From Secundilactobacillus similis DSM 23365 = JCM 2765 (lineage in GTDB: Bacteria > Bacillota > Bacilli > Lactobacillales > Lactobacillaceae), in NCBI RefSeq assembly GCF_001311075.1, contig NZ_BBAD01000002.1:1-64000 (forward strand): a DNA stretch of 64,000 nt. The letters are read 5' to 3'. A program made the position numbers and the translations under genes. Of the stretch, positions 8,474 through 16,484 are shown piece after piece; within the stretch, counting starts at the first letter, position 1; every line of letters begins with the position of its first letter. The notes under the pieces are model-generated. The model was not told where the DNA came from. It saw only the letters and a list, made by a program, of their open reading frames with translations, and ran no database searches.

Positions 8474-9262
8474 CTATTTATGTTGAAACCAAGCGGTTGT
8501 TGATGGTTCGTGAAAGGCCAGTCGGGATGCGACCAGCCGACCGTGAACGAGACAATCGCTGAAATCGTGATAGGCAACGTAATTAACCAGTGCCATTTCT
8601 AAGTTACCGATGGTGTTAGGCTGGTGAGCCAGTTGGTCAGTTGCTTCGGCATTAGCAATGTGGACGGTTAAACTACCTAAAAAGGCCATCACAACGTCCC
8701 GATAACCACCAACGACGCCTGGATTAAGAACCTGAAGGGTTTTATTTTCGGCGAAGAAGGTTTTGGTGGTGGCTAGGGTGGCGTGGGCTTGAATGATATC
8801 AGCGGATAGGTCGGAAAGTTCATCCCCAAAGTAGAGTTTACCAGGTTGAAGGTGATCAAACGGATAGTTGCGCATTTGAACATCAGTTAAGTCAACGAAG
8901 AAGACCTTTTCGATTTCTGGATGTTGTTTGAGAAAAGTGAACGCCATTTCCCAACGATAAAAATAGAGGGTTAGCTGGTTGTAACCGGTGAATAGCGGGA
9001 CTTTAGTGACGGTTAACCCGGGCCGTTCAATGACTTGATCCGTATTGGTTAACACGATTGTACGAGTCCCAAAGTGGTGGGTAGAAGCTGCCAGCTTTTG
9101 AGCATGCTTTAAAAGGGCATCATTGTCTTCGTATTCTTGATGACGCTGAACGTCTTTCATATTGGTAATGTATTCCCCGATGACGGCAGTTGATTCGAAG
9201 GTCCGGTGCATCGTTTGGGGCATCGGCACGCGTTGAAGGGATGAAACTCGATCCAGATCCAT
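8474..9262 (-). CDS. Putative glycosyltransferase-fold protein
   Basis: 262 residues; I place the start at ATG 9262 because AGGTGA lies 5 bases upstream. The order TRTIVLTNTD, FLKQHPEIEKVFFVDLTDVQM, GKLYFGDE, LQVLNPGVVGGYRDVV and ALVNYVAYHDF is what a GT-A nucleotide-sugar fold would give: an acidic D-x-x-D site after a beta strand, then a conserved NPGVVGG loop. The family is inferred from fold-like motifs only, and the sugar and acceptor are unknown. It is first in a two-gene unit with the degenerate paralogue at 7542. Confidence 0.7.
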   Translation of the reverse strand: MDLDRVSSLQRVPMPQTMHRTFESTAVIGEYITNMKDVQRHQEYEDNDALLKHAQKLAASTHHFGTRTIVLTNTDQVIERPGLTVTKVPLFTGYNQLTLYFYRWEMAFTFLKQHPEIEKVFFVDLTDVQMRNYPFDHLQPGKLYFGDELSDLSADIIQAHATLATTKTFFAENKTLQVLNPGVVGGYRDVVMAFLGSLTVHIANAEATDQLAHQPNTIGNLEMALVNYVAYHDFSDCLVHGRLVASRLAFHEPSTTAWFQHK

Positions 9263-9534
9263 AAGAGTCACCTAGCTTTCGTTATGATTCAATTAACCTA
9301 ATAGTACAAAAGTTTCAGAGGCAACGCTAGTGCGGAATGGTAGCGGTAACTTTGAGTGATGAGTACCAAGGGTAACGTGAAGCCGCGATTGAATAATGTG
9401 AAACTGATAAAACGATGATGAGAGTCGCTTAGATAGACAATCTCTATAAAAAATTAAAAAAATTCTATGATTTTGAATCCCTTGGCGCACAAGGGATTAA
9501 GCGCACTTTTGTAAAATTAAAATTTGATTAGTGG
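9263..9534. other. Divergent intergenic region
   Basis: AT-rich from about 9430, separating the minus-strand glycosyltransferase pair from the aro leader. I could not assign a convincing minus-strand promoter. Confidence 0.5.
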
Positions 9535-9563
9535 TTGACAGATGAATTCTAATAGTTTAAAGT
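9535..9563 (+). promoter_or_regulatory. Promoter of the aro operon
   Basis: TTGACA (9535-9540), 17-base spacer, TAAAGT (9558-9563), about 40 bases before the leader peptide ATG. Confidence 0.75.
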
Positions 9564-9605
9564 CAGAGACAATCAAAATCTAATAAAGTTTTAGGAGTCC
9601 TTATC

Positions 9606-9671
9606 ATGAATCTGAATTTGAAAGCATTAAACCGACAATTAAATCGATTTAGTTACTATTGGCTAAAGTAG
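9606..9671 (+). CDS. Aromatic leader peptide of the aro operon
   Basis: A 21-residue frame with an AGGAG site 8 bases before the ATG. It starts MNLNLKALNRQ and ends RFSYYWLK, so one Phe, two Tyr and one Trp codon cluster just before the stop. It heads shikimate pathway genes, whose end products are exactly these three amino acids. The Tyr-Tyr-Trp codons overlap one arm of a stem that can form with 9718-9726. I infer a ribosome-mediated attenuation leader. Confidence 0.8.
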   Translation: MNLNLKALNRQLNRFSYYWLK

Positions 9672-9860
9672 TGTTCACACCCTCACAGGTTGCGGACACC
9701 CATCCACAATCTGTGCGGCCAATAGTTTTTCAGCATGATAAATGCCGGTCACACAGCTAAGTTTCAAAAACACTGTGTGGCACGGCCAAAATATTTGGAC
9801 CGTTGTTAATGAGTTGAACTTTTAACTTCCCGCAGTGTTAATCACACTGCGGGATTTTTT
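9655..9860 (+). promoter_or_regulatory. Attenuator region of the aro operon
   Basis: Seen: (a) leader codon arm ACTATTGGC (9655-9663) perfectly complementary to GCCAATAGT (9718-9726), followed by TTTT; (b) between them a hairpin 9684-9695 with 9704-9715; (c) a hairpin of GCCG and ACACAG (9744-9756) with CTGTGT and CGGC (9773-9786); (d) an 11-bp perfect terminator stem 9828-9838 with 9844-9854, then six T; (e) 9769-9777 complementary to 9831-9839, a candidate antiterminator competing with both (c) and (d). The terminator ends 50 bases before aroE. The switching order is inferred. Confidence 0.75.
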
Positions 9861-9909
9861 ATGGCCAGTATCACGACGATAGATTTTGAGCGACTAAGGA
9901 GGCTACGGA

Positions 9910-10791
9910 TTGTTTGACGGACACACAAGTTTATACGAATTCATTGCGAATCCAGCGAAGCACAGTTTATCACCGCTGATTCACAACACTAGCTTCCAAG
10001 CGCTTCACATCAATAGCGTTTACCTGGCGGCCGAAATTGAACCAGATCACTTAGAAGATGTGATTCGAGCGATGCGGGCGAACATCATTACGGGGATCAA
10101 CGTCTCGATGCCCTACAAGGAAAGTATTATCCCGTATCTCGATGAACTCACGCCGGTTGCGAAACAGTTAAAAGCCGTAAATACGGTGATCAACCGGGAC
10201 GGCCACCTCGTTGGTGACAGTACGGATGGCGAAGGGTTCCTGAACGCGTTACGAGATGAAGGGGTGACGGTTACCAATCAGCAAGTCGTGGTGCTCGGTG
10301 CTGGCGGTGCCGGCAGAGCCATCATTGAAGCCTGTGCGACTGCGGGCGCAACGGTTACCGTGTTTAAACGGTCTAACGCAACGTTCGATGCCATCCAACA
10401 TCGGTTAACGAGTTGGTCATCTCGTATCACGGTTCAGTCCTATGAAAACGAGACCGAGATGAATCGGCGAATCGCCCAAGCGGATGTGGTTGTGAACACG
10501 ACCAACGTCGGCATGGGTGCTGATGAACGATTACCACTGAGTTCATCGGCCATGCGGCAACTCCACCACGGCCAAGTTGTTGCGGATGTGATTTATGCCC
10601 CACTTGAAACCCCGTTTTTAAGGCAAGCACAAGCGCAAGGGTGTCAAACCACCAATGGTATCGGCATGTTGGTCCATCAAGCAGCGGGGGCGTTGACCCG
10701 CTGGACCGGCCAACGGATGCCAGTTAGTCAAGTGAAGCAAGTTGTTCACCAGTATTTAGAAAATGAAACCAAAACCCAAATTAAAGAATAG
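9910..10791 (+). CDS. aroE: Shikimate dehydrogenase
   Basis: AroE reduces 3-dehydroshikimate to shikimate. 293 residues from a TTG start, chosen because AAGGAGG lies 7 bases upstream and no ATG is near. Seen: the substrate serines in KHSLSPLIHN, the catalytic lysine in NVSMPYKES, the Asn and Asp in AVNTVINRDG and STDGEGF, the dinucleotide loop VLGAGGAGRA, and GIGMLVHQAAGAL with the substrate Gln. Basic residues after strand two (VFKRSN) suit NADP(H). First enzyme gene after the attenuator; a YdiB-like paralogue lies at 14404. Confidence 0.95.
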   Translation: MFDGHTSLYEFIANPAKHSLSPLIHNTSFQALHINSVYLAAEIEPDHLEDVIRAMRANIITGINVSMPYKESIIPYLDELTPVAKQLKAVNTVINRDGHLVGDSTDGEGFLNALRDEGVTVTNQQVVVLGAGGAGRAIIEACATAGATVTVFKRSNATFDAIQHRLTSWSSRITVQSYENETEMNRRIAQADVVVNTTNVGMGADERLPLSSSAMRQLHHGQVVADVIYAPLETPFLRQAQAQGCQTTNGIGMLVHQAAGALTRWTGQRMPVSQVKQVVHQYLENETKTQIKE

Positions 10792-10803
10792 AGGATGAGA
10801 AAT

Positions 10804-11820
10804 ATGATTATTGTACTTAAACCAACTGATAACACCACCATTGCAGAACTGAAGAACCACTTCGAAGGCACCCATGATATCTTTGTTCACCATAACCGGG
10901 TTGCTGTTCAAGGCATCACGCGTGACGACTTAAACGACGTTGAATTAGCCGCCGCTGACGAAATCATTGAAGACGTGCCAGCCGCTGTTCAAGGCAGTCG
11001 TCAATTCCACCCAGAAGACACGGTGATCCGGACGGCACACAGCGTGATCGGTGGGGACCACTTCACCTTGATGGCGGGGCCATGTTCCGTTGAATCATTG
11101 GAACACGTCACCAAGATGGCCGCTGTGGCTAAAGCCAGCGGTGCCACGATCCTCCGGGGTGGCGCCTTCAAGCCACGGACCTCACCATACTCCTTCCAAG
11201 GATTGGGTGAAGATGGGTTGAAATACCTCCGTCAAGCCGCTGACAAATACGGCATGGACGTCCTCACCGAAGTCATGGACGACGAACACGTCAAGATGGT
11301 CGCTAAGTACACCGACATCTTCCAAATTGGCGCGCGTAACATGCAAAACTTCTCACTGTTGAAAGCCGTTGGCAAGACCAACATTCCAGTGATGTTGAAG
11401 CGTGGGATGTCCGCTACGATCGATGACGTGTTGAACGCAACGGAATACATCGCCGCTGGTGGCAACCACAACATCATGATTGCCGAACGGGGTATCCGGA
11501 CGTTTGATAACAAGTACACGCGTAACACTATGGATGTTAGCATCGTGCCAGTGATGCAAAAGTTGACCCACTACCCAGTGATCATCGACCCAAGTCACGC
11601 CGCTGGTCACACGGAATTCGTTACCCCATTGGCCTTAGCCGGAACCGCTGCTGGTGCATCAGGCTTAGTGGTTGAAATTCACGATGATCCAAAACACGCC
11701 TTCTCAGATGGTCCTCAAGCCTTGAAGCCTAACGAATACGCCGATATGGCAGAAAAGGCCTTGGCCATTCGGGAATTGTTGACGGGCATGAAGACTGAAC
11801 AAGCGGAAGCGGGGCGTTAA
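10804..11820 (+). CDS. aroF: 3-deoxy-7-phosphoheptulonate (DAHP) synthase, type I-beta
   Basis: Condenses PEP and erythrose-4-phosphate, the entry step to aromatics. The first ~70 residues (MIIVLKPTDNTTIAELKNHF) form the small ferredoxin-like domain found in some type I-beta enzymes and linked to feedback control. The barrel shows LMAGPCSVES, GGAFKPRTSPYSFQGLG, QIGARNMQNF and PVIIDPSHAAGH. I start at 10804; an ATG three codons earlier overlaps the GAGG site. Twelve bases after aroE. The locus symbol is a choice among several in use. Confidence 0.94.
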   Translation: MIIVLKPTDNTTIAELKNHFEGTHDIFVHHNRVAVQGITRDDLNDVELAAADEIIEDVPAAVQGSRQFHPEDTVIRTAHSVIGGDHFTLMAGPCSVESLEHVTKMAAVAKASGATILRGGAFKPRTSPYSFQGLGEDGLKYLRQAADKYGMDVLTEVMDDEHVKMVAKYTDIFQIGARNMQNFSLLKAVGKTNIPVMLKRGMSATIDDVLNATEYIAAGGNHNIMIAERGIRTFDNKYTRNTMDVSIVPVMQKLTHYPVIIDPSHAAGHTEFVTPLALAGTAAGASGLVVEIHDDPKHAFSDGPQALKPNEYADMAEKALAIRELLTGMKTEQAEAGR

Positions 11821-11824
11821 TCAC

Positions 11825-12880
11825 ATGACAGAAATTTCGGTGACGTTACCCGAAAAACAGTACCAAGTTAAAATCGACCGCGGCTTGTTAGCTCAAGTCG
11901 GAACGCTAGTAGCTGAACAGTGGTCACCACGTAAAATCGCGTTAGTGAGTGACGACAACGTCGCACCGTTGTATCAAGAGCGGGTAGCCACCTCGTTGAC
12001 TGAGGCTGGCTTCACCGTTCACTGTTACGACTTTCCGGCTGGTGAAGCGTCCAAATCACTGACGGTGTTAGCTGATTTGGCGCGTGAGATGGCCAAGGAT
12101 GCCTTTAACCGCGATGATGGCGTGATTGCCTTAGGTGGTGGCGTAACTGGTGACTTAGCTGGCTTCCTAGCAGCAAGTTACATGCGTGGTATCAGCCTCA
12201 TTCAGATCCCCACATCATTACTGGCACAAGTTGACAGTTCGGTGGGCGGCAAAACGGCCGTTGATCTAGATACCATCAAGAACATCATCGGGGTATTTTA
12301 CGAACCAGACCTCGTTATCGTCGATCCAGATACCCTGAAAACGTTGACCCAACGGGATCTCGTTGAAGGGTACGGTGAAATCGTGAAGACGGCAGCTTTG
12401 AAAGGTGGTGAATTCTGGCAACTGATCGAAACGATCAATTCACCTGCCGACATCATGGCGCATTCGCCTGAGCTCAGTGCTCGGTCGATCCAGTACAAGG
12501 CCAACGTGGTCATGGCAGATGAAACCGAAAGCGGTCAACGTCAACTGCTAAACTTCGGCCATACCATTGGTCACGCGGTTGAAGCGTTAGCTGATGGCGG
12601 GTTACGACATGGTGAAGCCGTCAGCATCGGGATGATTGCGTTGATGCAAATCTTTGAAGATGCTGGTCGAGCCGAAGCGGGCATTACCGCCCAAATCAAG
12701 GCGCGTTCCGAGGCGGTTGGCTTACCAACCACCTCACCGTTGTTAACCTCTACTAAAGTATTGGACAAGGTTAAGAACGATAAGAAGAACCGCCACGGGC
12801 ATTTGAACCTTGTGTCACTTAAGGCCATTGGCGAACCTGAAATTACGTCGGTGCCAAGTGAGAGATTGCATCGTTTTTAA
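11825..12880 (+). CDS. aroB: 3-dehydroquinate synthase
   Basis: Converts DAHP to 3-dehydroquinate with NAD and a divalent metal. 351 intact residues: GEASKSL, DGVIALGGGVTGDLAGF, PTSLLAQVDSSVGGKTAVD, the metal ligands in EGYGEIVKTA, FGHTIGHAVEAL and RHGEAVSIGM. The ATG is 4 bases after the DAHP synthase stop, with only a modest GGGGCG site, so coupling is likely. Last gene of the biosynthetic part of the aro unit. Confidence 0.97.
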   Translation: MTEISVTLPEKQYQVKIDRGLLAQVGTLVAEQWSPRKIALVSDDNVAPLYQERVATSLTEAGFTVHCYDFPAGEASKSLTVLADLAREMAKDAFNRDDGVIALGGGVTGDLAGFLAASYMRGISLIQIPTSLLAQVDSSVGGKTAVDLDTIKNIIGVFYEPDLVIVDPDTLKTLTQRDLVEGYGEIVKTAALKGGEFWQLIETINSPADIMAHSPELSARSIQYKANVVMADETESGQRQLLNFGHTIGHAVEALADGGLRHGEAVSIGMIALMQIFEDAGRAEAGITAQIKARSEAVGLPTTSPLLTSTKVLDKVKNDKKNRHGHLNLVSLKAIGEPEITSVPSERLHRF

Positions 12881-12888
12881 AGTTACCA

Positions 12889-13075
12889 ACTCGTGATGCC
12901 GAGTAAGTTAAGTGTTAATCAAAAATGAGGGCTGACAACTGTCAGTCATGGCAACACCCGTTAACGCTGCCCGGGAATGTAGCGTTAACGACCGACCGTT
13001 ACGGGAATGACGGTTGGTCAGATGAGTTCAAAGCACGAAGATTCTGAGATAAAGGACGCTCAGAATTTTTGTGCG
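12889..13075 (+). promoter_or_regulatory. Structured leader before the quinate/shikimate module
   Basis: Five stem-loops follow each other in 187 bases: 12889-12905; 12932-12945; a 9-bp stem 12960-12968 with 12981-12989; a 10-bp stem 12990-12999 with 13010-13019; and a 16-bp stem 13033-13048 with 13059-13074 whose core is followed by TTTTT, like a terminator. The third and fourth both expose the same loop word CGGGAATG. No T-box signature is present. I see a likely regulated terminator; the ligand or protein is unknown. Confidence 0.6.
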
Positions 13076-13112
13076 TTACGGCAAACCAATTAGAAAAGTG
13101 TAGGTGATCAAA

Positions 13113-14372
13113 ATGTCCCATGCGGAACGAATGAAAACAGCGATTTGTCTGTACCTGAACTACTTGGTTCACGGAATGGCCATTGTGATTCTGGCGCAGA
13201 ACATGATCGTATTAGGTAAAGAATGGCACGTTGGCGACGCTGGCGTTGCTTACGTCATCTCGTCATTAGGAATTGGTCGGTTAATTGTGTTATATCTCGG
13301 CGGTGAAATTTCAGACCGCATGGGTCGGCGCTTTATGGTTAAAATCGGCGTCGTTACATACGCCCTGTTTTTCGTGGGGATCTTAATTTCGAAGAATATG
13401 TATGAAGCATACTTCTTCGGCATCTTAGCTGGCATGGCCAACTCATTCTTAGATACCGGGACTTATCCCGCATTGATGGAATTGTTCCCCCGCAAGCAAG
13501 CATCTGCCAACATTTTGATCAAGGCCTTCGTGTCAGTTGGCGAACTGATTTTACCGATCTTCGTTGCTAGTTTGGAACACTTTGACCTGTGGTACGGTTG
13601 GTCATTCTCAGTTTGTGCCGTCCTGTTAGCAGCTAACTTTATCTTCCTATGGAATCGCGAATTTCCTGATATGGCCGCCCACAAAGCAAAACGGGCCGCT
13701 AAATTAGCCGCTAAGCAAGCTGGTCAAACGCCGGTCGAAGCGGCTGCGGCTAACCCAGCTGAACCTAAGCAACCATTAACCGGTAGTCAGTGGGCGTTGG
13801 GCATCGTGCTCACCATCTTCGGCTACGTTTCAATGTCGACCTTCTACCTCATTAGTCAATGGTTGACCCAGTACGGCAAAGACGTTGTGAACTTGGACAT
13901 GACACACGCGCGGTTACTCGTTAGTATCTACAGTATCGGGTCGATCAGCGGCGTGTTGTTAACGGTCATCCTAGTAGAACGGGTCCTTAAACCAGCCTGG
14001 TTCATGTTGCTGGATACCACCATTTCATTCATCACGCTATTATTAATGGCCAGCACACCGGTTCTTCCCGTCATGTTAGTTGGGTCATTTGTCATCGGCG
14101 CCTCCGCTGCAAGTGGCGTCATGCAGATGGGAATGACCATCATGGGGATCGCCTTTCCAAAGGCCAAGGGCCGGATCACTGGGATCTACAACATGGCCGG
14201 TGCCTTATCCTCCTTCACAATTCCAATCGTGACCGGGGTACTTTCTAAAACCAGTGTTCACAGTATCATGTGTTTCGACGTGTTTATCGCCGCCATCGGC
14301 ATCGTCTGCAGTTTATGCGTGATCCTGATCTTCAAGAAGAGTCACGTCTCAGTCACAGAAGAAGTTGCTTAA
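13113..14372 (+). CDS. MFS permease, probably for quinate or shikimate
   Basis: 419 residues with about twelve hydrophobic segments and the MFS loop DRMGRRFMVK after the second one; a basic, Ala-rich central loop (residues ~190-225) separates the halves. The start at 13113 follows AGGTGA. The substrate is inferred from position: it is followed by a YdiB-like dehydrogenase and a 3-dehydroquinase, and preceded by the aro genes. Uptake of another cyclic acid is possible. Confidence 0.8.
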   Translation: MSHAERMKTAICLYLNYLVHGMAIVILAQNMIVLGKEWHVGDAGVAYVISSLGIGRLIVLYLGGEISDRMGRRFMVKIGVVTYALFFVGILISKNMYEAYFFGILAGMANSFLDTGTYPALMELFPRKQASANILIKAFVSVGELILPIFVASLEHFDLWYGWSFSVCAVLLAANFIFLWNREFPDMAAHKAKRAAKLAAKQAGQTPVEAAAANPAEPKQPLTGSQWALGIVLTIFGYVSMSTFYLISQWLTQYGKDVVNLDMTHARLLVSIYSIGSISGVLLTVILVERVLKPAWFMLLDTTISFITLLLMASTPVLPVMLVGSFVIGASAASGVMQMGMTIMGIAFPKAKGRITGIYNMAGALSSFTIPIVTGVLSKTSVHSIMCFDVFIAAIGIVCSLCVILIFKKSHVSVTEEVA

Positions 14373-14403
14373 ATCAAATACATTCATCAAGGAGCGCAAA
14401 CTT

Positions 14404-15282
14404 ATGTTAAATCAATTAGACGGACACACCATTTTAATCGGCTTGATGGCTTACCCCATTCGCCATTCCATGTCACCAACCATGCACAACCATTCATTTG
14501 AAAAGTTAGGCTTGAACTACGCCTACTTAGCTTTCGAAGTCGACGATAAGACCTTGCCTAAAGCAATCGACTCGATCCGGGCGCTAGACATGCGCGGTTC
14601 TAACATTTCGATGCCAAACAAGCAAACCGTTATTCCACTTTTGGATAAGTTGGACCCAACGGCTGAAATGATTGGGGCAGTTAACACCATTGTGAACGAC
14701 AACGGCGTTTTGACTGGCTACACCACTGACGGGGTTGGCTTCATGCAGTCCTTAGATGATGAAAACCTCAACATTCGCGGCCAAAAGATGGTCTTAAGCG
14801 GTGCCGGTGGTGCGGGGACGGCGATTGCCATCCAAGCGGCATTTGACGGTGTTAAGGAAATGGCGATCTTCAACCGGGACGATGAGTTCTTGGAAAATGC
14901 GCAACGCAACGTTGATATCATTAACGAAAAGACCGATTGTAAGGCCACGTTACACCATTTGGAAGACCAAGACGACTTCAAGGCGCAATTGGCGGACGCC
15001 TTCATCTACTGTGATTCAACCAGCGTCGGCATGAACCCATTGGAAGGGCAAACACTGATCAGCGACCCAAGTTGGTTCCGTAAAGACCTGATCGTGTACG
15101 ATACGGTTTACGCGCCACGGACAACGAAGCTGATGGAAGTCGCTGAAGCCGGTCACGTGGACCACGTCTTCAACGGTTTGGGCATGATGCTTGAACAGGG
15201 AGCTGCGGCCTTCAAGTTGTGGACTGGTGAAGATATGCCAGTCGACTACATCCATGACATTTTATTTAGCGAAGACAAATAA
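14404..15282 (+). CDS. YdiB-like quinate/shikimate dehydrogenase
   Basis: 292 residues of the shikimate dehydrogenase family with RHSMSPTMHN, NISMPNKQTV (catalytic Lys), AVNTIVNDNG, TTDGVGF and LSGAGGAGTAIA. After the second strand it reads IFNRDDEFLENAQ, close to the FNRRDEFF segment of E. coli YdiB, whose acidic residue lets it use NAD. This separates it from the biosynthetic AroE at 9910. Start at 14404 with a CAAGGAG site, 31 bases after the permease. Expected role: interconversion of quinate or shikimate with the dehydro acids. Confidence 0.88.
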   Translation: MLNQLDGHTILIGLMAYPIRHSMSPTMHNHSFEKLGLNYAYLAFEVDDKTLPKAIDSIRALDMRGSNISMPNKQTVIPLLDKLDPTAEMIGAVNTIVNDNGVLTGYTTDGVGFMQSLDDENLNIRGQKMVLSGAGGAGTAIAIQAAFDGVKEMAIFNRDDEFLENAQRNVDIINEKTDCKATLHHLEDQDDFKAQLADAFIYCDSTSVGMNPLEGQTLISDPSWFRKDLIVYDTVYAPRTTKLMEVAEAGHVDHVFNGLGMMLEQGAAAFKLWTGEDMPVDYIHDILFSEDK

Positions 15283-15299
15283 GGTAAGGGGCGACAAAC

Positions 15300-16063
15300 G
15301 TGGTGGTTAAACAGACGGTAACATTACGACAAACGGTTCTCGGTAGTGGCCGGCCAAAGTTGGCGGTACCGGTAACGGGTCGAACGGCAAAGGCGATTTT
15401 AAGCCAGGCAGCGGATGCGGTTGCAGCCAAGCCGGACTTAGTGGAATGGCGGATCGACTTCTTCGATGACGTTCAAGATGCGCTGGCGCTGCAACGCGTT
15501 GGGGCACAGTTGCGTGACGTTTTAGGGGACGTGGCGTTGCTGACAACCTTCCGGACGAAGCAGGAGGGCGGCGAATTGGCGTTGCCAGATGAGGATTACT
15601 TCCAAATCTGCGCCACGGTGATCAACGGGAACTTCACGGATGCGTTGGATTTGGAACGCTACCATGATGAGGGCCGAATCGAGCATTAGTGACTCAGGCC
15701 CACGCCAAGCAAGTTGCTATCGTGATGAGTAACCACGACTTTGACCAAACCCCAACCGAGGCCGAACTCATTCGGCGGTTAGGTGATATGGCTGATTTGA
15801 AGGCGGACGTCCTCAAAGTTGCCGTAATGCCACAGTCGGTTGACGATGTGCTGACGTTGTTGGCAGCAACGCACCATGCCAACCAGGCGTTAGCACAGCC
15901 CATCATCACCATGTCCATGGGCGACCTTGGTAAGGTGACCCGCATGGCCGGCGAACTCGTCGGCTCCGTTGTCAGTTTCGCCACGGTCGGCGCTGCTTCA
16001 GCACCGGGACAGATTGCGTTAACGCATCTGAAGGGCGAATTAGACGATTTGAAATTAAGTTAG
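15300..16063 (+). CDS. aroD: Type I 3-dehydroquinate dehydratase (one-base frameshift)
   Basis: Interconverts 3-dehydroquinate and 3-dehydroshikimate through a Schiff base. GTG start behind AAGGGG. Seen: LVEWRIDFF (substrate Glu and Arg), the catalytic histidine in VMSNHDF, the Schiff-base lysine in VLKVAVMPQS, and TMSMGDLGKVTRM. The frame breaks at 15681-15684; adding one G gives RIEALVTQAHAK and a 254-residue protein of normal length. Last gene of the module, followed at once by a strong terminator. Confidence 0.93.
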
Positions 16064-16070
16064 CATGACG

Positions 16071-16118
16071 AAAAGCGCAGCTACCTGACCGTTTCGGTCG
16101 GGTAGCTGCGCTTTTTCT
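16071..16118 (+). terminator. Terminator of the aro/quinate unit
   Basis: Long stem AAAAGCGCAGCTACC ... GGTAGCTGCGCTTTTT with a four-base TTTC loop, 8 bases after aroD. Confidence 0.93.
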
Positions 16119-16121
16119 ATT

Positions 16122-16412
16122 GCTTGTGTCCAGCGTAAGCATATTGCGGTTTACTTTGTGAAGTGCGGTGATTTGCTTGGATTGTCGATTCCGGTAAGCG
16201 ACTAGGTTCCTGCTGTGGGGCCGGTCTGAGCCAAAGAGCGGTCTCAGACCTCAAATGTAAGCCTCGCTAAACCCCGTGCGAGTCTTACATTTGTCCCCGA
16301 TGATTGGCGGTTGTCGGAAGGTCACCAACAACCACCAATCATCGCGACACACATACACCTAGTCGCTTACCTACATCTCACGTTGGCGCAATTCAGCACT
16401 ATCGCAGAACAT
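16122..16412. repeat. Extragenic repeat family, copy 1, cloverleaf-like
   Basis: Begins with the family end GCTTGTGTCCAGCGTAAG and finishes with CACTATCGC-GAAC, as other copies do. Inside, a 14-bp perfect outer stem (16194-16207 with 16357-16370) encloses three hairpins: 16223-16230/16243-16250; 16253-16267/16278-16292; 16298-16314/16328-16344. It fills the gap between the aroD terminator and the convergent lysR gene. No protein is encoded. Confidence 0.7.
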
Positions 16413-16484
16413 CTCAAGACGCGTTGAACGGCAACGTTAGCTTATCAAAGCAGCCTGAACGATAGTCGTTAAGGCCGCTACAAA

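Noticed and set aside
9330-9400. GGTAACGTGAAGCCGCG looked at first like a T-box core before the aro leader
   Set aside because: It does not match the AGGGTGGNACCGCG core, no specifier or terminator fits, and the real leader starts later at 9558.
12926-13048. A 40-codon frame (MRADNCQSW...) within the structured leader before the permease
   Set aside because: No ribosome binding site, and the codons simply run through the paired stems. Listed as RNA structure instead.
16194-16370. Intrinsic terminator or T-box between aroD and lysR
   Set aside because: The aroD terminator is already complete at 16118; this structure has no T run and no T-box core.
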